Assembly (NCBI GenBank): GCA_016185205.1
Contig: JACPOA010000059.1
Coordinates: forward strand, 1-64,000
Source of the DNA: Hyphomicrobiales bacterium
Lineage (GTDB): Bacteria; Pseudomonadota; Alphaproteobacteria; Rhizobiales; Xanthobacteraceae
DNA length: 64,000 nucleotides
Direction: 5' to 3'
Part shown: positions 33,001-40,493 of the stretch, one piece after another
Layout: every line of letters starts with the position of its first letter
How positions within the stretch are numbered: position 1 is the first letter of the stretch
Made by a program: the position numbers and the translations under genes
The notes under the pieces: generated by a model
Told to the model about the DNA's origin: nothing
Seen by the model: the letters and a program-made list of their open reading frames with translations, nothing else
The model's database searches: none

Positions 33001-33487
33001 GATCTCAAAGCCATCGTCCGAGGTGCCCGACCAGATCAAAGCGCGCGGCCGGGCCTACTGGGAACGCCGTCTCACGGAAGCAATGCAATCGAACAATCCC
33101 GACGACTTCCGAAAGGAAATCGGAGTTATTGGCCAGTGGTGCTTCCACGGCCAGGTGGACGAAACGTGGCTATGCGAGCAACTGCTTTGCATGCTCAACG
33201 CAGGATTTGCGCCCAACGACGCGTTCAGCGTCGTCGAATGGCTCCGCAAAATCGCGTCGCGCCATGTCGACCGCTCAGTCGAGGTCTTGAGCGCGCTTTT
33301 GCGCCATCCGCGCGTCGATCAATGGGCTTACATGACGCAACGCGAGCCGATCCGCGCTGTGCTGAGCGATGGCCTCGCGAGGGGCGCACCCGCAACTATT
33401 CAACGGGTGCATGAGATCGTCGGCTTTCTTTCGACCCTTGGCGAAACCAGCTACCTTGATCTCGTGCGCCCTGCGGTTGCTGTATAA
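30077..33487 (+). CDS. Unknown 1136-aa helical protein, candidate defence factor
   Basis: No P-loop, nuclease, protease or membrane motif could be seen. The whole chain is predicted mainly alpha-helical with no signal peptide and reads like a long repeat solenoid: helices of 15-25 residues with repeated Ala/Leu and W-x-x-L patterns (for example ALTEACGEDALRLFMELLVQAADI, DNQRAVLSVVDAMPDKYRVAW, DPKAFAANADQFIGLRPIYVRRVLEGLQNGAN). The N-terminal third (about 1-260) may be a separate lobe. It is the only gene in this phage-like element not tied to integration, regulation or capsid, sits on the opposite strand with its own promoter, and is bounded by a terminator at 33547. Satellites and prophages often carry anti-phage genes at such positions; that role is inference. 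Confidence 0.68.
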   Translation: MKAPVNTFALSSEQQDTAALLRRLLGKAITDRYLDFCRLAAGAFPLIISRPMAAHALRELDSTLRHVLEVPMEAKASKSPEDMARLDEARKQLLALGYDADIVQQASRYLKPRFTHKDQIRKIVARLGLDPAGDIATKWSSLSDSFGKAHERAFHRSLAVDDEFRTRYQQPFDTVIRAVAKALEGRYATLMRRVEEIAAMPDRAAAAAAFASEIPEAMPLQWHFFKTLTTEDWLPHLATQKLLGEPMIEPEEASNGFRNRQWPAGNFLQRLAESPDPTTRTRVADTLRAVATSKHPDIHQDGLEILAALPPEESAPLADMAVAWLGRESRFGFMQAPEKLLKKLAAGKQRVAALSVARALLQLWNEGGEIASLYGRHMYEHHLPSAMKALTEACGEDALRLFMELLVQAADISGKIQYDHYSSRPVTDDDMANHDTYNALITAVRQSAGMLIAANPAQMRSVIGILTGNPAKIFVRLALHVLAQNPTAAPELADAYVLNPELIEQTWAHHEYGELARAWFPSLSPDNQRAVLSVVDAMPDKYRVAWRARFAENHKTPPTAENERVFSALTIRDALWEWRSVLPPERQKALNDIVAELGDPDAWRHQLFPPEESPRSGAEFSTRPISENVAFLRSWRPQGDKQTQTVTALAQELRTAVGNDPKAFAANADQFIGLRPIYVRRVLEGLQNGANNERDFDWNKVLKLIEFTYGQLGQVIDPATLAEGDDKDWIWACHTAGELLAAGLRRGASGIGFEHAAFVRALVRTALTTAPNHPEIEDFEDRFRRESFFGAQATLRGTAVELSMLLIFWLSKDASNAIGAAPRNALQNLPEIRQALELQLADRSADGRVPRAIIGRFLGWLFYFGENWLKAQTRSLFPNDNDSLRRAAWRAHLGHDGGPLRNFVAELHDCYAADIALLGSDQADKDFRDFYQDRLADYLMVLYLWEGLPEDLLEQFWRDAPEGVRQHAMWFVGIQISKPSSEVPDQIKARGRAYWERRLTEAMQSNNPDDFRKEIGVIGQWCFHGQVDETWLCEQLLCMLNAGFAPNDAFSVVEWLRKIASRHVDRSVEVLSALLRHPRVDQWAYMTQREPIRAVLSDGLARGAPATIQRVHEIVGFLSTLGETSYLDLVRPAVAV

Positions 33488-33546
33488 CCGGCCGCAAAGA
33501 GCAACCCTCCCGTCTGCCCCGATCCTTCCCACCCAATTAGAAAAAA

Positions 33547-33570
33547 GAAGCCGGCCATTCGACCGGCTTC
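33547..33570. terminator. Bidirectional-type terminator between convergent genes
   Basis: GAAGCCGG-CCATTCGA-CCGGCTTC, 8-bp stem with an 8-nt loop. An A-run directly before it (33541-33546) becomes a T-run on the minus strand, so it terminates the capsid operon well, and it also lies 60 bp after the stop of the 1136-aa gene. Confidence 0.82.
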
Positions 33571-33596
33571 CATGATCAGCCTTAGCTTTTCGGCGC

Positions 33597-34709
33597 TTAG
33601 TCTTCGGTCGTATATTGGCCGTAGATCAGCGCCTCAGGCCGCTTCACGGCCATGGCAAGACGTTCCTCGGCCCGCACCGTGAGCATGTTCTTGATGAAGT
33701 TGTCGCGATCCTCGGAGCTGACCAGCACCTCGGCGTCGAGGCGGTCGAACACTTGCGCCGCGATACCGAAGGCGCCGACCAGAAAATCACCTTGCGGCAT
33801 TGACAGCGACGGCACCACAGGAATCGACCATGCGGCAGACGCGGCAATGCTAAACGGCCCGCTGCCGATATAGCGGCCTTGGTCGTCCTTGAGCAGCTGC
33901 ATTTTTCGCCAGTCGAGATTGTTCACGATGATGCCGGTCGCCGGCAGCTTGGCTTGCTCCGCTTGCGCGATTGCCAGCAAAAGCGTGTCGAGGCGTTGCT
34001 CGCCAGTGACCACGAACGGCGCCGAATAGGCGGTCGCCTGCGGGATCAAGCCGAGGATATGTTCGCCGGTGCCGTCGCCGAGCAAGAGCTCCAATTCTTC
34101 ATTGAGCGCCAGCCCATAACGCAGATCGCTATCGATGCTCGACTGCAGCTGCGGCGCATCGTCCATGACCTGCCGCGAGACGGGAACCCAATGCGCGATC
34201 GTGCGCACCGGCGCATCCACTAGATCATAGGAAATCGAAGATTCTGGCTTTTGAACGCCCTCCGAAACCACGCCCGCGTTATTCGTAAAGCCGGTCTGCC
34301 TGACGAATTGAATCAGGTTCGAACCGGTGCGGCCAGGCGCGAGTAAACTTCGCACCACTAGACGCTGACGCGGCAAACCGACGATTTCAGCCTGACGGTC
34401 CGGCGCCACCAATGCGCCGCCGGAATCGGGAACGCTGGTGAGTGCGGCTTGCGGCAAACTGATTTTCACCGTGCCGTGGTGACCCATCGCGCCGACGAAA
34501 TTCTTGTAGCCGTCGCTTTCGATGACGGCCTTGCCCCATGAATTCGGGGCAGGGGCACCGCCAGCGCCGCCACGGCGGGCGAGCTTTTGCTCGACATCCC
34601 GCAAACGCGTGCCGATTTCGCCCGTCGAGGCTGCATTTTTTTCGTGTAACGCGACTACGGCTTTGTGCTGTTCGCCGATCGTCCTCAGCACGTCTTCCAT
34701 CGTGGCCAT
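33597..34709 (-). CDS. HK97-type major capsid protein
   Basis: A 370-aa phage major head protein. The first 95 residues are a coiled-coil-like scaffold (EDVLRTIGEQHKAVVALHEKNAA); then follows the HK97 fold with GVQKPESSISYDLVDAPVRTIAHWVPVSRQVMDDAPQLQSSIDSDL, LLLGDGTGEHILGLI and VNNLDWRKMQLLKDDQGRYI, the standard family blocks. The length is typical. It follows the ClpP-like protease by 10 bp, the classical order protease then capsid. No portal, terminase or tail genes are seen, so particle formation would depend on a helper phage or is lost. Confidence 0.9.
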   Translation of the reverse strand: MATMEDVLRTIGEQHKAVVALHEKNAASTGEIGTRLRDVEQKLARRGGAGGAPAPNSWGKAVIESDGYKNFVGAMGHHGTVKISLPQAALTSVPDSGGALVAPDRQAEIVGLPRQRLVVRSLLAPGRTGSNLIQFVRQTGFTNNAGVVSEGVQKPESSISYDLVDAPVRTIAHWVPVSRQVMDDAPQLQSSIDSDLRYGLALNEELELLLGDGTGEHILGLIPQATAYSAPFVVTGEQRLDTLLLAIAQAEQAKLPATGIIVNNLDWRKMQLLKDDQGRYIGSGPFSIAASAAWSIPVVPSLSMPQGDFLVGAFGIAAQVFDRLDAEVLVSSEDRDNFIKNMLTVRAEERLAMAVKRPEALIYGQYTTED

Positions 34710-34719
34710 GATTTTTCTC

Positions 34720-35529
34720 CTATCTCAGGGCTTTGATTTCGTCGGTATTTGCGGCAAGCCGCGCGATAATCTGATCCAGATCGGTCGCTTCGCCGGCGGC
34801 GCCAGCCAATGCCGGCCAGCCACCGGCCGCAAGGCGCGCGGCGGCAGCGCGAGCAAATCCCATGCCGCGCAGCTGTGTCTCAAATTCAATTTTGCTGTGA
34901 GCCGCCGCGGATTCGAGCCTGCGCGGCTGCGGCGCCGCGTCTTGCGCAAGCAGCGCATCGGCAAAGCCGAGGTTTAATGCCTCGTCTGAAGGCAGATAAG
35001 TTTCGGCCGCCATCATCGCCGTGATTTGATCGAGTGGCAGCCCGGTGCGGGCGGCGTAGGTTTTCGCCATTGCAGCGTCGAGCTTTTCGAGGAAGTCGGC
35101 GGCATCGATCATCAGAGCCGCATCGCCCATCGCGATCGATTTCGCGCGGTGGATCATGATATCGGCGTTGCGCGCCATTTCGATTCGGTTACCCGCCATC
35201 GCGATGATCGACGCGGCCGACGCGGCGATGCCCAGGACTTGAACCGTGACCGGCTGCGGGTGCTGGCGAAACAGATTGTAAATCGCGATACCTTCGTAAT
35301 AGTCGCCGCCAGGTGAATTGATCTGCGCCGTGAGCGGCCGATTACCAATTGCCCGCAAGGCGCCGGCAATTCGCTGCGCCGTCACGTCCAGGCCGATGAC
35401 GGCAAAAATTGAAATCGTCGGTGTGCTACTATCCGCGTTCACCGCGAACACAGGGTCGGCGATGGCTTGAACATCGAAGCGCAAGCCCTTCGGCGCACGC
35501 GGCAGCTTGATCTCGGGAAGATTTTCCAT
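34720..35529 (-). CDS. ClpP-like prohead (head maturation) protease
   Basis: A 269-aa serine protease of the ClpP fold. The strand-helix core shows INSPGGDYYEGIAIYNLFRQ, GIAASAASIIAMAGNRIEMARNADIMIHRAKSI, with Ser in GIAASAAS and His of IHRA as the catalytic pair, as in phage head maturation proteases that trim the capsid scaffold. The C-terminus beyond 190 is Ala-rich and specific. It is placed directly before the capsid gene. The first start (MENLPEIKLPRAP) is used; a good ribosome binding site is not evident. Confidence 0.87.
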   Translation of the reverse strand: MENLPEIKLPRAPKGLRFDVQAIADPVFAVNADSSTPTISIFAVIGLDVTAQRIAGALRAIGNRPLTAQINSPGGDYYEGIAIYNLFRQHPQPVTVQVLGIAASAASIIAMAGNRIEMARNADIMIHRAKSIAMGDAALMIDAADFLEKLDAAMAKTYAARTGLPLDQITAMMAAETYLPSDEALNLGFADALLAQDAAPQPRRLESAAAHSKIEFETQLRGMGFARAAAARLAAGGWPALAGAAGEATDLDQIIARLAANTDEIKALR

Positions 35530-35674
35530 GCCACACCTTCAGCGCTTCAAAGCGAGAGCCGCTTGCGGCTCGATCTGCTTCGCGGTTCGGTGTGGTGGCC
35601 GATTCCTGAAGGTAGGCGTGTCCCGGTGTGGAGGCCAGCGACAATTCGAGCCGTAATCTGATTCGCTGCGCATT

Positions 35675-35899
35675 TCAATGCCTCGGTTGTTCGTCACGCT
35701 CGGCAGATGCAAAAATTGTCATCGCGAGCAGATACAAAATTCCCGCCGTCCGCTTTCCGCCGACCACATCGCTCGCGAGGCCTGCACCAACCGCCAGGGC
35801 CGCATCCGCGATCACGCCTGCATCGAATCCGTCCGACACGAGCCGATTCACCACGGCCAGAATTTCCTTTTCCGCTTTGCCCATCTGTTTCGAACTCAT
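35675..35899 (-). CDS. Small phage-element protein, one possible membrane segment
   Basis: A 74-aa protein (MSSKQMGKAEKEILAVVNRLVSDGFDAGVIADAALAVGAGLASDVVGG...) with a C-terminal hydrophobic stretch AGILYLLAMTIFASA. It is the first gene of the leftward capsid operon and is unassigned; similar short genes precede head proteases in rhizobial prophages. Confidence 0.5.
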   Translation of the reverse strand: MSSKQMGKAEKEILAVVNRLVSDGFDAGVIADAALAVGAGLASDVVGGKRTAGILYLLAMTIFASAERDEQPRH

Positions 35900-36740
35900 C
35901 GTGCGGCCTCCGATTTGGATGATTGATCACTTGTGCTCATGCTGAAACTCGATCACGGGTGAAAAAAAAGATTTTCGGATTTCGCGGAATTCCGCGGAGG
36001 GTTACCCAACCGGTTAAGGCGGGCGCCTTTCCGAACTTTTGGACCCCCCACCCCCTGCCTTCGCCACGAAAGGGAGTGCCCGGAACAGCTGCATTCCTGC
36101 CAGTGCATCGCGCTGTCGTGGCAAATAGCGCAGGCCGCCGCGCATGGCCGCTTAGCCCGATCATCGTCTCGCGGGATGGACACACACCGCGCCTCTCTTG
36201 CGATCGGCACTGCGATGCAGCGCTGGGCGCGGGCAGGCCTTCGCCACAGCGCTGGGCGAGTGGTGCGCGGCTGTGGATAACCAACGTCAAATCCAAACCG
36301 CGTCAGAAATTCGCGCGGCCATTTCTCAAGGCGACATGCACCAAGCGCTGACCGCGAGCACCACTTAGCAACGGGCATGCGCCGCGTGGTGTCCTGCCCC
36401 CCGGCTGGTGCCACGCGCTGCTTGCAATCATGCCCGATCCGATCAGTCTGCATGCGCATCATGCCTTCGTCCCCGTCGCCTGCGATAAACCGGCCAATTG
36501 GCCGGTTTTCCGTCATGGGAAGTTATGGGAAAGCTGAAATCGAAGATTAAAACCTTCCCGGTTCGCATTTACGCAATCGAAACAAGAGCTTGTTTTTTCT
36601 ATGGGAAGGTTTGGAAAGTTACGAAGGTTTTCCTTACGTGCATTATGTCTCTCTGCGCTTTTTAGAACTCCCTCGCGCGCGCATGACGTATGACGGAAAA
36701 ACCCTCCCAACCTTCCCACGCCTTCCCGAACGCAACGCAA
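35900..36740. other. Non-coding region with repeats; possible replication region
   Basis: About 840 bases with no gene supported. It contains a perfect palindrome (36487-36508, arms AAACCGGCCAA) and, from 36510 to 36785, many copies of AACCTTCCC or its complement (36551, 36603, 36709, 36721, 36762, 36777) and the pair ATGGGAAGTT/ATGGGAAAG (36515-36534). Such iterated short words next to a primase-like gene are suggestive of a replication origin. Confidence 0.45.
36487..36508. repeat. Perfect 22-bp palindrome
   Basis: The 11-bp arm AAACCGGCCAA is followed at once by its exact complement; TTC follows. It may be a terminator stem or a binding site at the start of the iteron-like block. Confidence 0.6.
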
Positions 36741-37202
36741 TCAAACGGTTACGCGACCGCTAACCTTCCCATTTCCGGGAAGGTGGGCGGGTTTGTGAGT
36801 ACCTGAAGATTCTCGCGATGCGCCACGCACTGGCCGCAGCCGCAGGCCATGCCAAAAATTCACGCTCGATTTTCGTCGATGAAAGCCCAGCTGGCGCAAC
36901 GCGCAACCGAACGATGTCCAGTTCAATCGATCATCGCCGCGCGCTACCGCCCACTTGTTGTAGGAAACGAGAAGCGCATCAGCTTGCTCGTATGAATGCT
37001 GATCCTTGTCGCAACATTCGTCGATGAACTTGCGAACTGATTCTCGCGTTCCGATCAGCCGATCAACGATGAGCGGTAGCTGAGTGGCCTGCCGTGGATT
37101 AGGTGCCGCCAAAAGCTCAGAGAGCCAAACACACCGCGTCTTAAGATCGGCAGCGGCCCATGCCTTGCGCAGCCGGCCGAGTTGCGCAGAGGCGGGGCTC
37201 AT
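36741..37202 (-). CDS. Primase-tail-like (P4-type) protein, short
   Basis: A 153-aa protein from ATG 37202. The stretch ESVRKFIDECCDKDQHSYEQADALLVSYNKWAVARGDDRLNWTSFGCALRQLGFHRRKSSVNFWHGLRL is the winged-helix domain found at the C-terminal end of P4/D5-type phage primase-helicases (FLxExC ... LYxxYxxW ... FGRALxxxGFxRR). The primase and helicase parts are missing, so it is a free-standing domain or a leftover. It is encoded 200 bp inside the right end of the element. The 3' end overlaps the AACCTTCCC repeats. Confidence 0.55.
   Translation of the reverse strand: MSPASAQLGRLRKAWAAADLKTRCVWLSELLAAPNPRQATQLPLIVDRLIGTRESVRKFIDECCDKDQHSYEQADALLVSYNKWAVARGDDRLNWTSFGCALRQLGFHRRKSSVNFWHGLRLRPVRGASRESSGTHKPAHLPGNGKVSGRVTV
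36763..36784. terminator. Hairpin ACCTTCCC/GGGAAGGT
   Basis: ACCTTCCC (36763-36770) and GGGAAGGT (36777-36784) make a perfect 8-bp stem with a 6-nt loop, inside the last codons of the primase-tail-like gene. It is part of the repeat cluster, so it may be a binding site rather than a terminator. Confidence 0.45.
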
Positions 37203-37290
37203 GGCCACGCCTCGCGCAAACGCAAGGATACCGCGATGCAAACGGCCAATCCGCCGCCTGATCGCTGAATTCTTATTCGGTCCAAAAACT

Positions 37291-37299
37291 GGTTAGCCA
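37291..37299. repeat. GTTAGCCA arm-like site (right end)
   Basis: GGTTAGCCA. Its complement, TGGCTAACC, follows at 37351-37359 and a variant AGTTAGCC at 37446-37453. All are within 120 bp of the right attachment repeat. Confidence 0.45.
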
Positions 37300-37409
37300 G
37301 CGCGCCAAATAACCATTGCCGTTCTATTGGTCCGAAATGCCGACTGAAATTGGCTAACCTTTTGCGTATGTATTTGATGATTCTTTCAAAACTGATTTTT
37401 GAAGACGAA

Positions 37410-37425
37410 CCAGCCGGGGTCGCCA
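37410..37425 (+). repeat. 16-bp tRNA-Arg 3' repeat = right attachment site
   Basis: CCAGCCGGGGTCGCCA is identical to the last 16 bases of the tRNA fragment at 27141-27186. It marks the right boundary of the second element, 27187-37425. Confidence 0.72.
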
Positions 37426-37566
37426 ATTCCTTTATGTTTTCTATGAGTTAGCCGGCGCCGGGCGCGCGCCTACGCACGGTTGCGAAACCCATAATTAACA
37501 AGTTTGGCACACCAATACCGTCGACGGACACCGTGCTTCCGACCACCACGAGCGCGTTCGACTGGC

Positions 37567-38826
37567 ATGACCGAAACGTCCACCCCACCGCCGAGCAACC
37601 CGGCCGACACCGCCGTCGTCGAAGCGCCGCCGCTGGCGCCGGGCGCTGCCACGCTCTGCTACGTGGTCGACGAGGAAAGCAGCATCCGGCACTTCCTCTC
37701 GCTGGTACTGCACGGCACCGGCATCGATACCATGGAATTTCCCGATGGCGCGGCGCTGCGGCAGGCGATGGAACGCCGCGTTCCCGATCTCGTATTCCAC
37801 AACATCTCGCTCGAATCAGCCGACGCGATCGAGTCAGTGGTCGCGCTCGGCAAACACGGCTTTCGCGGTGCCGTGCAATTGATGAGCGCTCGCGGTGCCG
37901 CCGTGCTCGATCACGTCAAGAATATCGGCATCCAGCACAAGCTCGTCATGCTGCCGGTGCTCAAGAAGCCGTTCGAGACCGACGCGATCGTCAAGATCGT
38001 CCAGGAGCTCAAGCTCGGCATCCCGGCCGCGGCTGCCGCCCGTATCGGCCTCGACGAGGCGCTCGACAATAAATGGATCGAATTCTGGTATCAGCCGAAA
38101 ATCGATCTGCGCAAGAAACAACTGGCCGGCGCGGAAGCCTATGCCCGCGCCCGCCATCCGCAACATGGCATTGTGTTGCCGGGCGCGTTCATGTCGGGCG
38201 CGCAGGAATCGAGCGTGATCAAGTTGTCGGAGTTGGCGCTCGCCAGCGTGCTCAAGGCAGGCTTGAGCTTTTCCAATCTCGGCATCAATCTGCGGCTCAC
38301 CGTCAACATTCCAGTCAACGCCTTGGTCAAGCTGCCGGTCGAGGACATCGTCAGATCGCATCGCCCAAATCCCGACAAGTGGGCCGGGCTGATCATCGAC
38401 GTACCGGAGGAGCAGATCGTCACCGATCTGGGACTCGCCGTCGAACTCACCAATAAGCTGGAGCGGCACAATGTGCGGCTCGCGATCGACGATTTCGGCC
38501 GCGGTTTCTCCTTTCTCGCGCGGCTCGGCGAATTGCCCTTTTCCGAACTCAAGATCGAGCGCAATTTCGTCGCCGACTGCGGCACCGACAAAGTCAATGC
38601 GCCGCTCTGCAAGACCGTGATCGACCTCGCGCATAATTTCGGCCGCGCCGCCGTCGCCATGGGCATCGAAAAGGCCGCGGATGCCATCGCCCTGGTCAGC
38701 ATGGGCTGCGACTTCGGTCAAGGCTCCCTGCTCGGACAGCCGATGCCGGAGGAGCGCTTCGTCTCGCTGCTACGTCAGCGCGCGGCCACGAAAGGGCGCA
38801 ACCTGCCAGCCGCCACGGGGCGCTAG
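37567..38826 (+). CDS. Degenerate receiver-EAL domain protein
   Basis: A 419-aa protein from ATG 37567. Residues 30-145 are a receiver domain (LCYVVDEESSIRHFLSLVL) in which the phospho-acceptor region reads DLVFHNISL, with Asn in place of Asp. Residues 165-405 are an EAL domain: the signature is AEAYARAR instead of EALxR, and DDFGRGFSFL replaces DDFGxGxSSL, although DFGRG is kept. Loss of both key sites suggests it has no c-di-GMP phosphodiesterase activity and no phosphorylation and acts as a binding protein. It is the first chromosomal gene after the element. Confidence 0.82.
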   Translation: MTETSTPPPSNPADTAVVEAPPLAPGAATLCYVVDEESSIRHFLSLVLHGTGIDTMEFPDGAALRQAMERRVPDLVFHNISLESADAIESVVALGKHGFRGAVQLMSARGAAVLDHVKNIGIQHKLVMLPVLKKPFETDAIVKIVQELKLGIPAAAAARIGLDEALDNKWIEFWYQPKIDLRKKQLAGAEAYARARHPQHGIVLPGAFMSGAQESSVIKLSELALASVLKAGLSFSNLGINLRLTVNIPVNALVKLPVEDIVRSHRPNPDKWAGLIIDVPEEQIVTDLGLAVELTNKLERHNVRLAIDDFGRGFSFLARLGELPFSELKIERNFVADCGTDKVNAPLCKTVIDLAHNFGRAAVAMGIEKAADAIALVSMGCDFGQGSLLGQPMPEERFVSLLRQRAATKGRNLPAATGR

Positions 38827-38865
38827 CCGGAAAATCACCCAGCCCGACCGCTGCTCTTTATTTTG

Positions 38866-38978
38866 CGCATGATCTTTTCCGACCTTCCTTCGCCCGCCGA
38901 AGCAGGCTTCGCGAAAGCGGGAAACCGGTTCCCATCCCCTATCACGTCGAGAACAAGCTTTTCGGGATCATGCGCTCA
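38866..38978. repeat. Rhizobial palindromic repeat (REP-like)
   Basis: Pattern GCGCATGATCTTTTCC ... GAAACCGGTTCCCATC ... GGATCATGCGC, with the outer ends complementary. A shorter relative is at 44808-44866 (GCGTGATCTGTTCCGAAAACCGGTTCCC-ACTTTTCGGGATCACGC). Such elements are frequent in Bradyrhizobium-type genomes between genes. Confidence 0.6.
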
Positions 38979-39281
38979 GTGGGTCCAGGCGCCGCGACGG
39001 TTGAAGGCGAAATTGTCCGAATAGGACATGCCGCGCCGGCTGGCCGGCTTGGTCTCGGACAGCTGATAGGCGATGCCGTGGCGCACGCAATAGGCGACCG
39101 CCTCGTCCTTGCTGGCAAAGCGCAGGCGCAATTGCTGGCGCATGTCGCCGGACGAGGTCCACCCCATCAACGGCTCGACCTGGCGTGGTTCCTCCGGCTC
39201 GAAGTCGATCACCCAATCCTTGGTCTTGGCATGGCCGGACTGCATGGCGGTCTTGGAGGGCTGATAGATGCGCGCTGTCAT
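38976..39281 (-). CDS. ETC complex I subunit (NDUFS4-like)
   Basis: A 101-aa protein, MTARIYQPSKTAMQSGHAKTKDWVIDFEPEEPRQVEPLMGWTSSGDMRQQLRLRFASKDEAVAYCVRHG, the full ETC_C1_NDUFA4/NDUFS4-like domain with WxxEF and GWTSSGDMRQQLRLxF. It is the accessory subunit of respiratory complex I in alphaproteobacteria, conserved with the mitochondrial 18-kDa (AQDQ) subunit. It is a single gene away from the nuo operon, as usual. The ATG is at 39281. Confidence 0.9.
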   Translation of the reverse strand: MTARIYQPSKTAMQSGHAKTKDWVIDFEPEEPRQVEPLMGWTSSGDMRQQLRLRFASKDEAVAYCVRHGIAYQLSETKPASRRGMSYSDNFAFNRRGAWTH

Positions 39282-39500
39282 GGGACGAAAACCGTTGTTG
39301 GCTGTCGACGCCCGTATAAGGCCATCGCGGGAAGCTGGCAATGTACCGCCCGCGGCAGCGGACGCATTGACATGGCGCAAACGCGGCGGCGCGGCTCTGC
39401 TACAATCCCGCAGCCGGTCTGACAATGAGGAGAAGCATCGGCCTCAAGGCCAATAGGTCGAGGTGTCTGCAACCAAATATTAGAGGGCGAGGAAACCCAT

Positions 39501-40484
39501 ATGCGCGATTTATTGTCGGTATTGATCGCCGGTGCCATACTCACCGCACCGGTGGTTTCGCGTGCACAGTCCGCCGCCGATTTTCCGAATCGGCCGATCC
39601 GCCTTGTCGTCGGCTTTGCACCCGGCGGCGCCACCGACACGCTCGCCCGCCTGCTGACCGGCGCACTTGGTCAGGAACTCGGGCAAACGATCTATGTCGA
39701 GAACATCGCCGGCGCCAGCGGGTTACTCGGCTGGCGTAACGTCGCGGCAGCCACGCCGGATGGCTACACCCTGCTGATGGCGGAGAACGCGGTCGCGATC
39801 CGCCCCGGCTTCAAGGACATGACGCCGACCTTCGATCCGGTGACGCAACTCGAGGCGGTCGCGTCGGTAGCGCATTCGCCGCTCGCGCTGTGTGTGGCCG
39901 GCAATGTGCCGGCCAACAACATCAAGGAACTGATCGCGCTGTCGCGTTCGACGGATAAGAAACTGAACTACGCGTCGGCGGGGTCCGGGTCGGTCGCCCA
40001 GCTGGTCTGGGAAGTCGTCAAGGACGGCGCCAAGATCGAAGCGGTCAACGTCCCCTATCGCGGCGGCGGACCGGCCATGGCCGCCATCATCGCCGGGCAA
40101 GTCGACATGATCATGGCCTCCAGCCAAGTGGCCAAGCCTTTGGTCGAGGACAAGCGGATCAAGGCCCTGGCCGTCACCGGCAAGCAGCGCTCGCCGGCCC
40201 TGCCGGACGTGCCGACCTTGGCCGAGGCCGGCATCCAGACCGCCGACGTCGATTTGCAGTTCTGGTTCGGCGTGTTCGGCCCGAAAGGCTTGCCAGCCGA
40301 CGTGAAGGGGAAGCTGGAGAAGGCCATCCAAAAGGCGCTGCAATCGCCCGCCGTTCGCGAGCGCTTGGCCGTCCTCGACATCACGCCGGAATTCGGACCC
40401 GGGGCGGTGCTGCTGACGCTGCTGCAGAATGAGATCAAGAACTGGAAAACCTTTATCGAGGCCAAAGGCCTCACGGCGAATTAA
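39501..40484 (+). CDS. Tripartite tricarboxylate transporter binding protein (TctC/Bug)
   Basis: A 327-aa periplasmic binding protein with a signal peptide (MRDLLSVLIAGAILTAPVVSRA|QSA) and the Bug fold: FPNRPIRLVVGFAPGGATDTLARLLTGALGQEL, the phosphate/carboxylate loops GSVAQL and PYRGGGPAMAAIIAGQVDM. AGGAAACCC is a good ribosome binding site before ATG 39501. The family feeds carboxylic acids to TctAB permeases; no permease is next to it, so it is an orphan, common in this group. The alpha/beta hydrolase follows after 9 bp, pointing to a shared operon. Confidence 0.87.
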   Translation: MRDLLSVLIAGAILTAPVVSRAQSAADFPNRPIRLVVGFAPGGATDTLARLLTGALGQELGQTIYVENIAGASGLLGWRNVAAATPDGYTLLMAENAVAIRPGFKDMTPTFDPVTQLEAVASVAHSPLALCVAGNVPANNIKELIALSRSTDKKLNYASAGSGSVAQLVWEVVKDGAKIEAVNVPYRGGGPAMAAIIAGQVDMIMASSQVAKPLVEDKRIKALAVTGKQRSPALPDVPTLAEAGIQTADVDLQFWFGVFGPKGLPADVKGKLEKAIQKALQSPAVRERLAVLDITPEFGPGAVLLTLLQNEIKNWKTFIEAKGLTAN

Positions 40485-40493
40485 AGGGTTTTC

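Noticed and set aside
27258-37202. A complete prophage
   Set aside because: Only integrase, regulators, a protease and a capsid gene are present; terminase, portal, neck, tail and lysis genes are absent.
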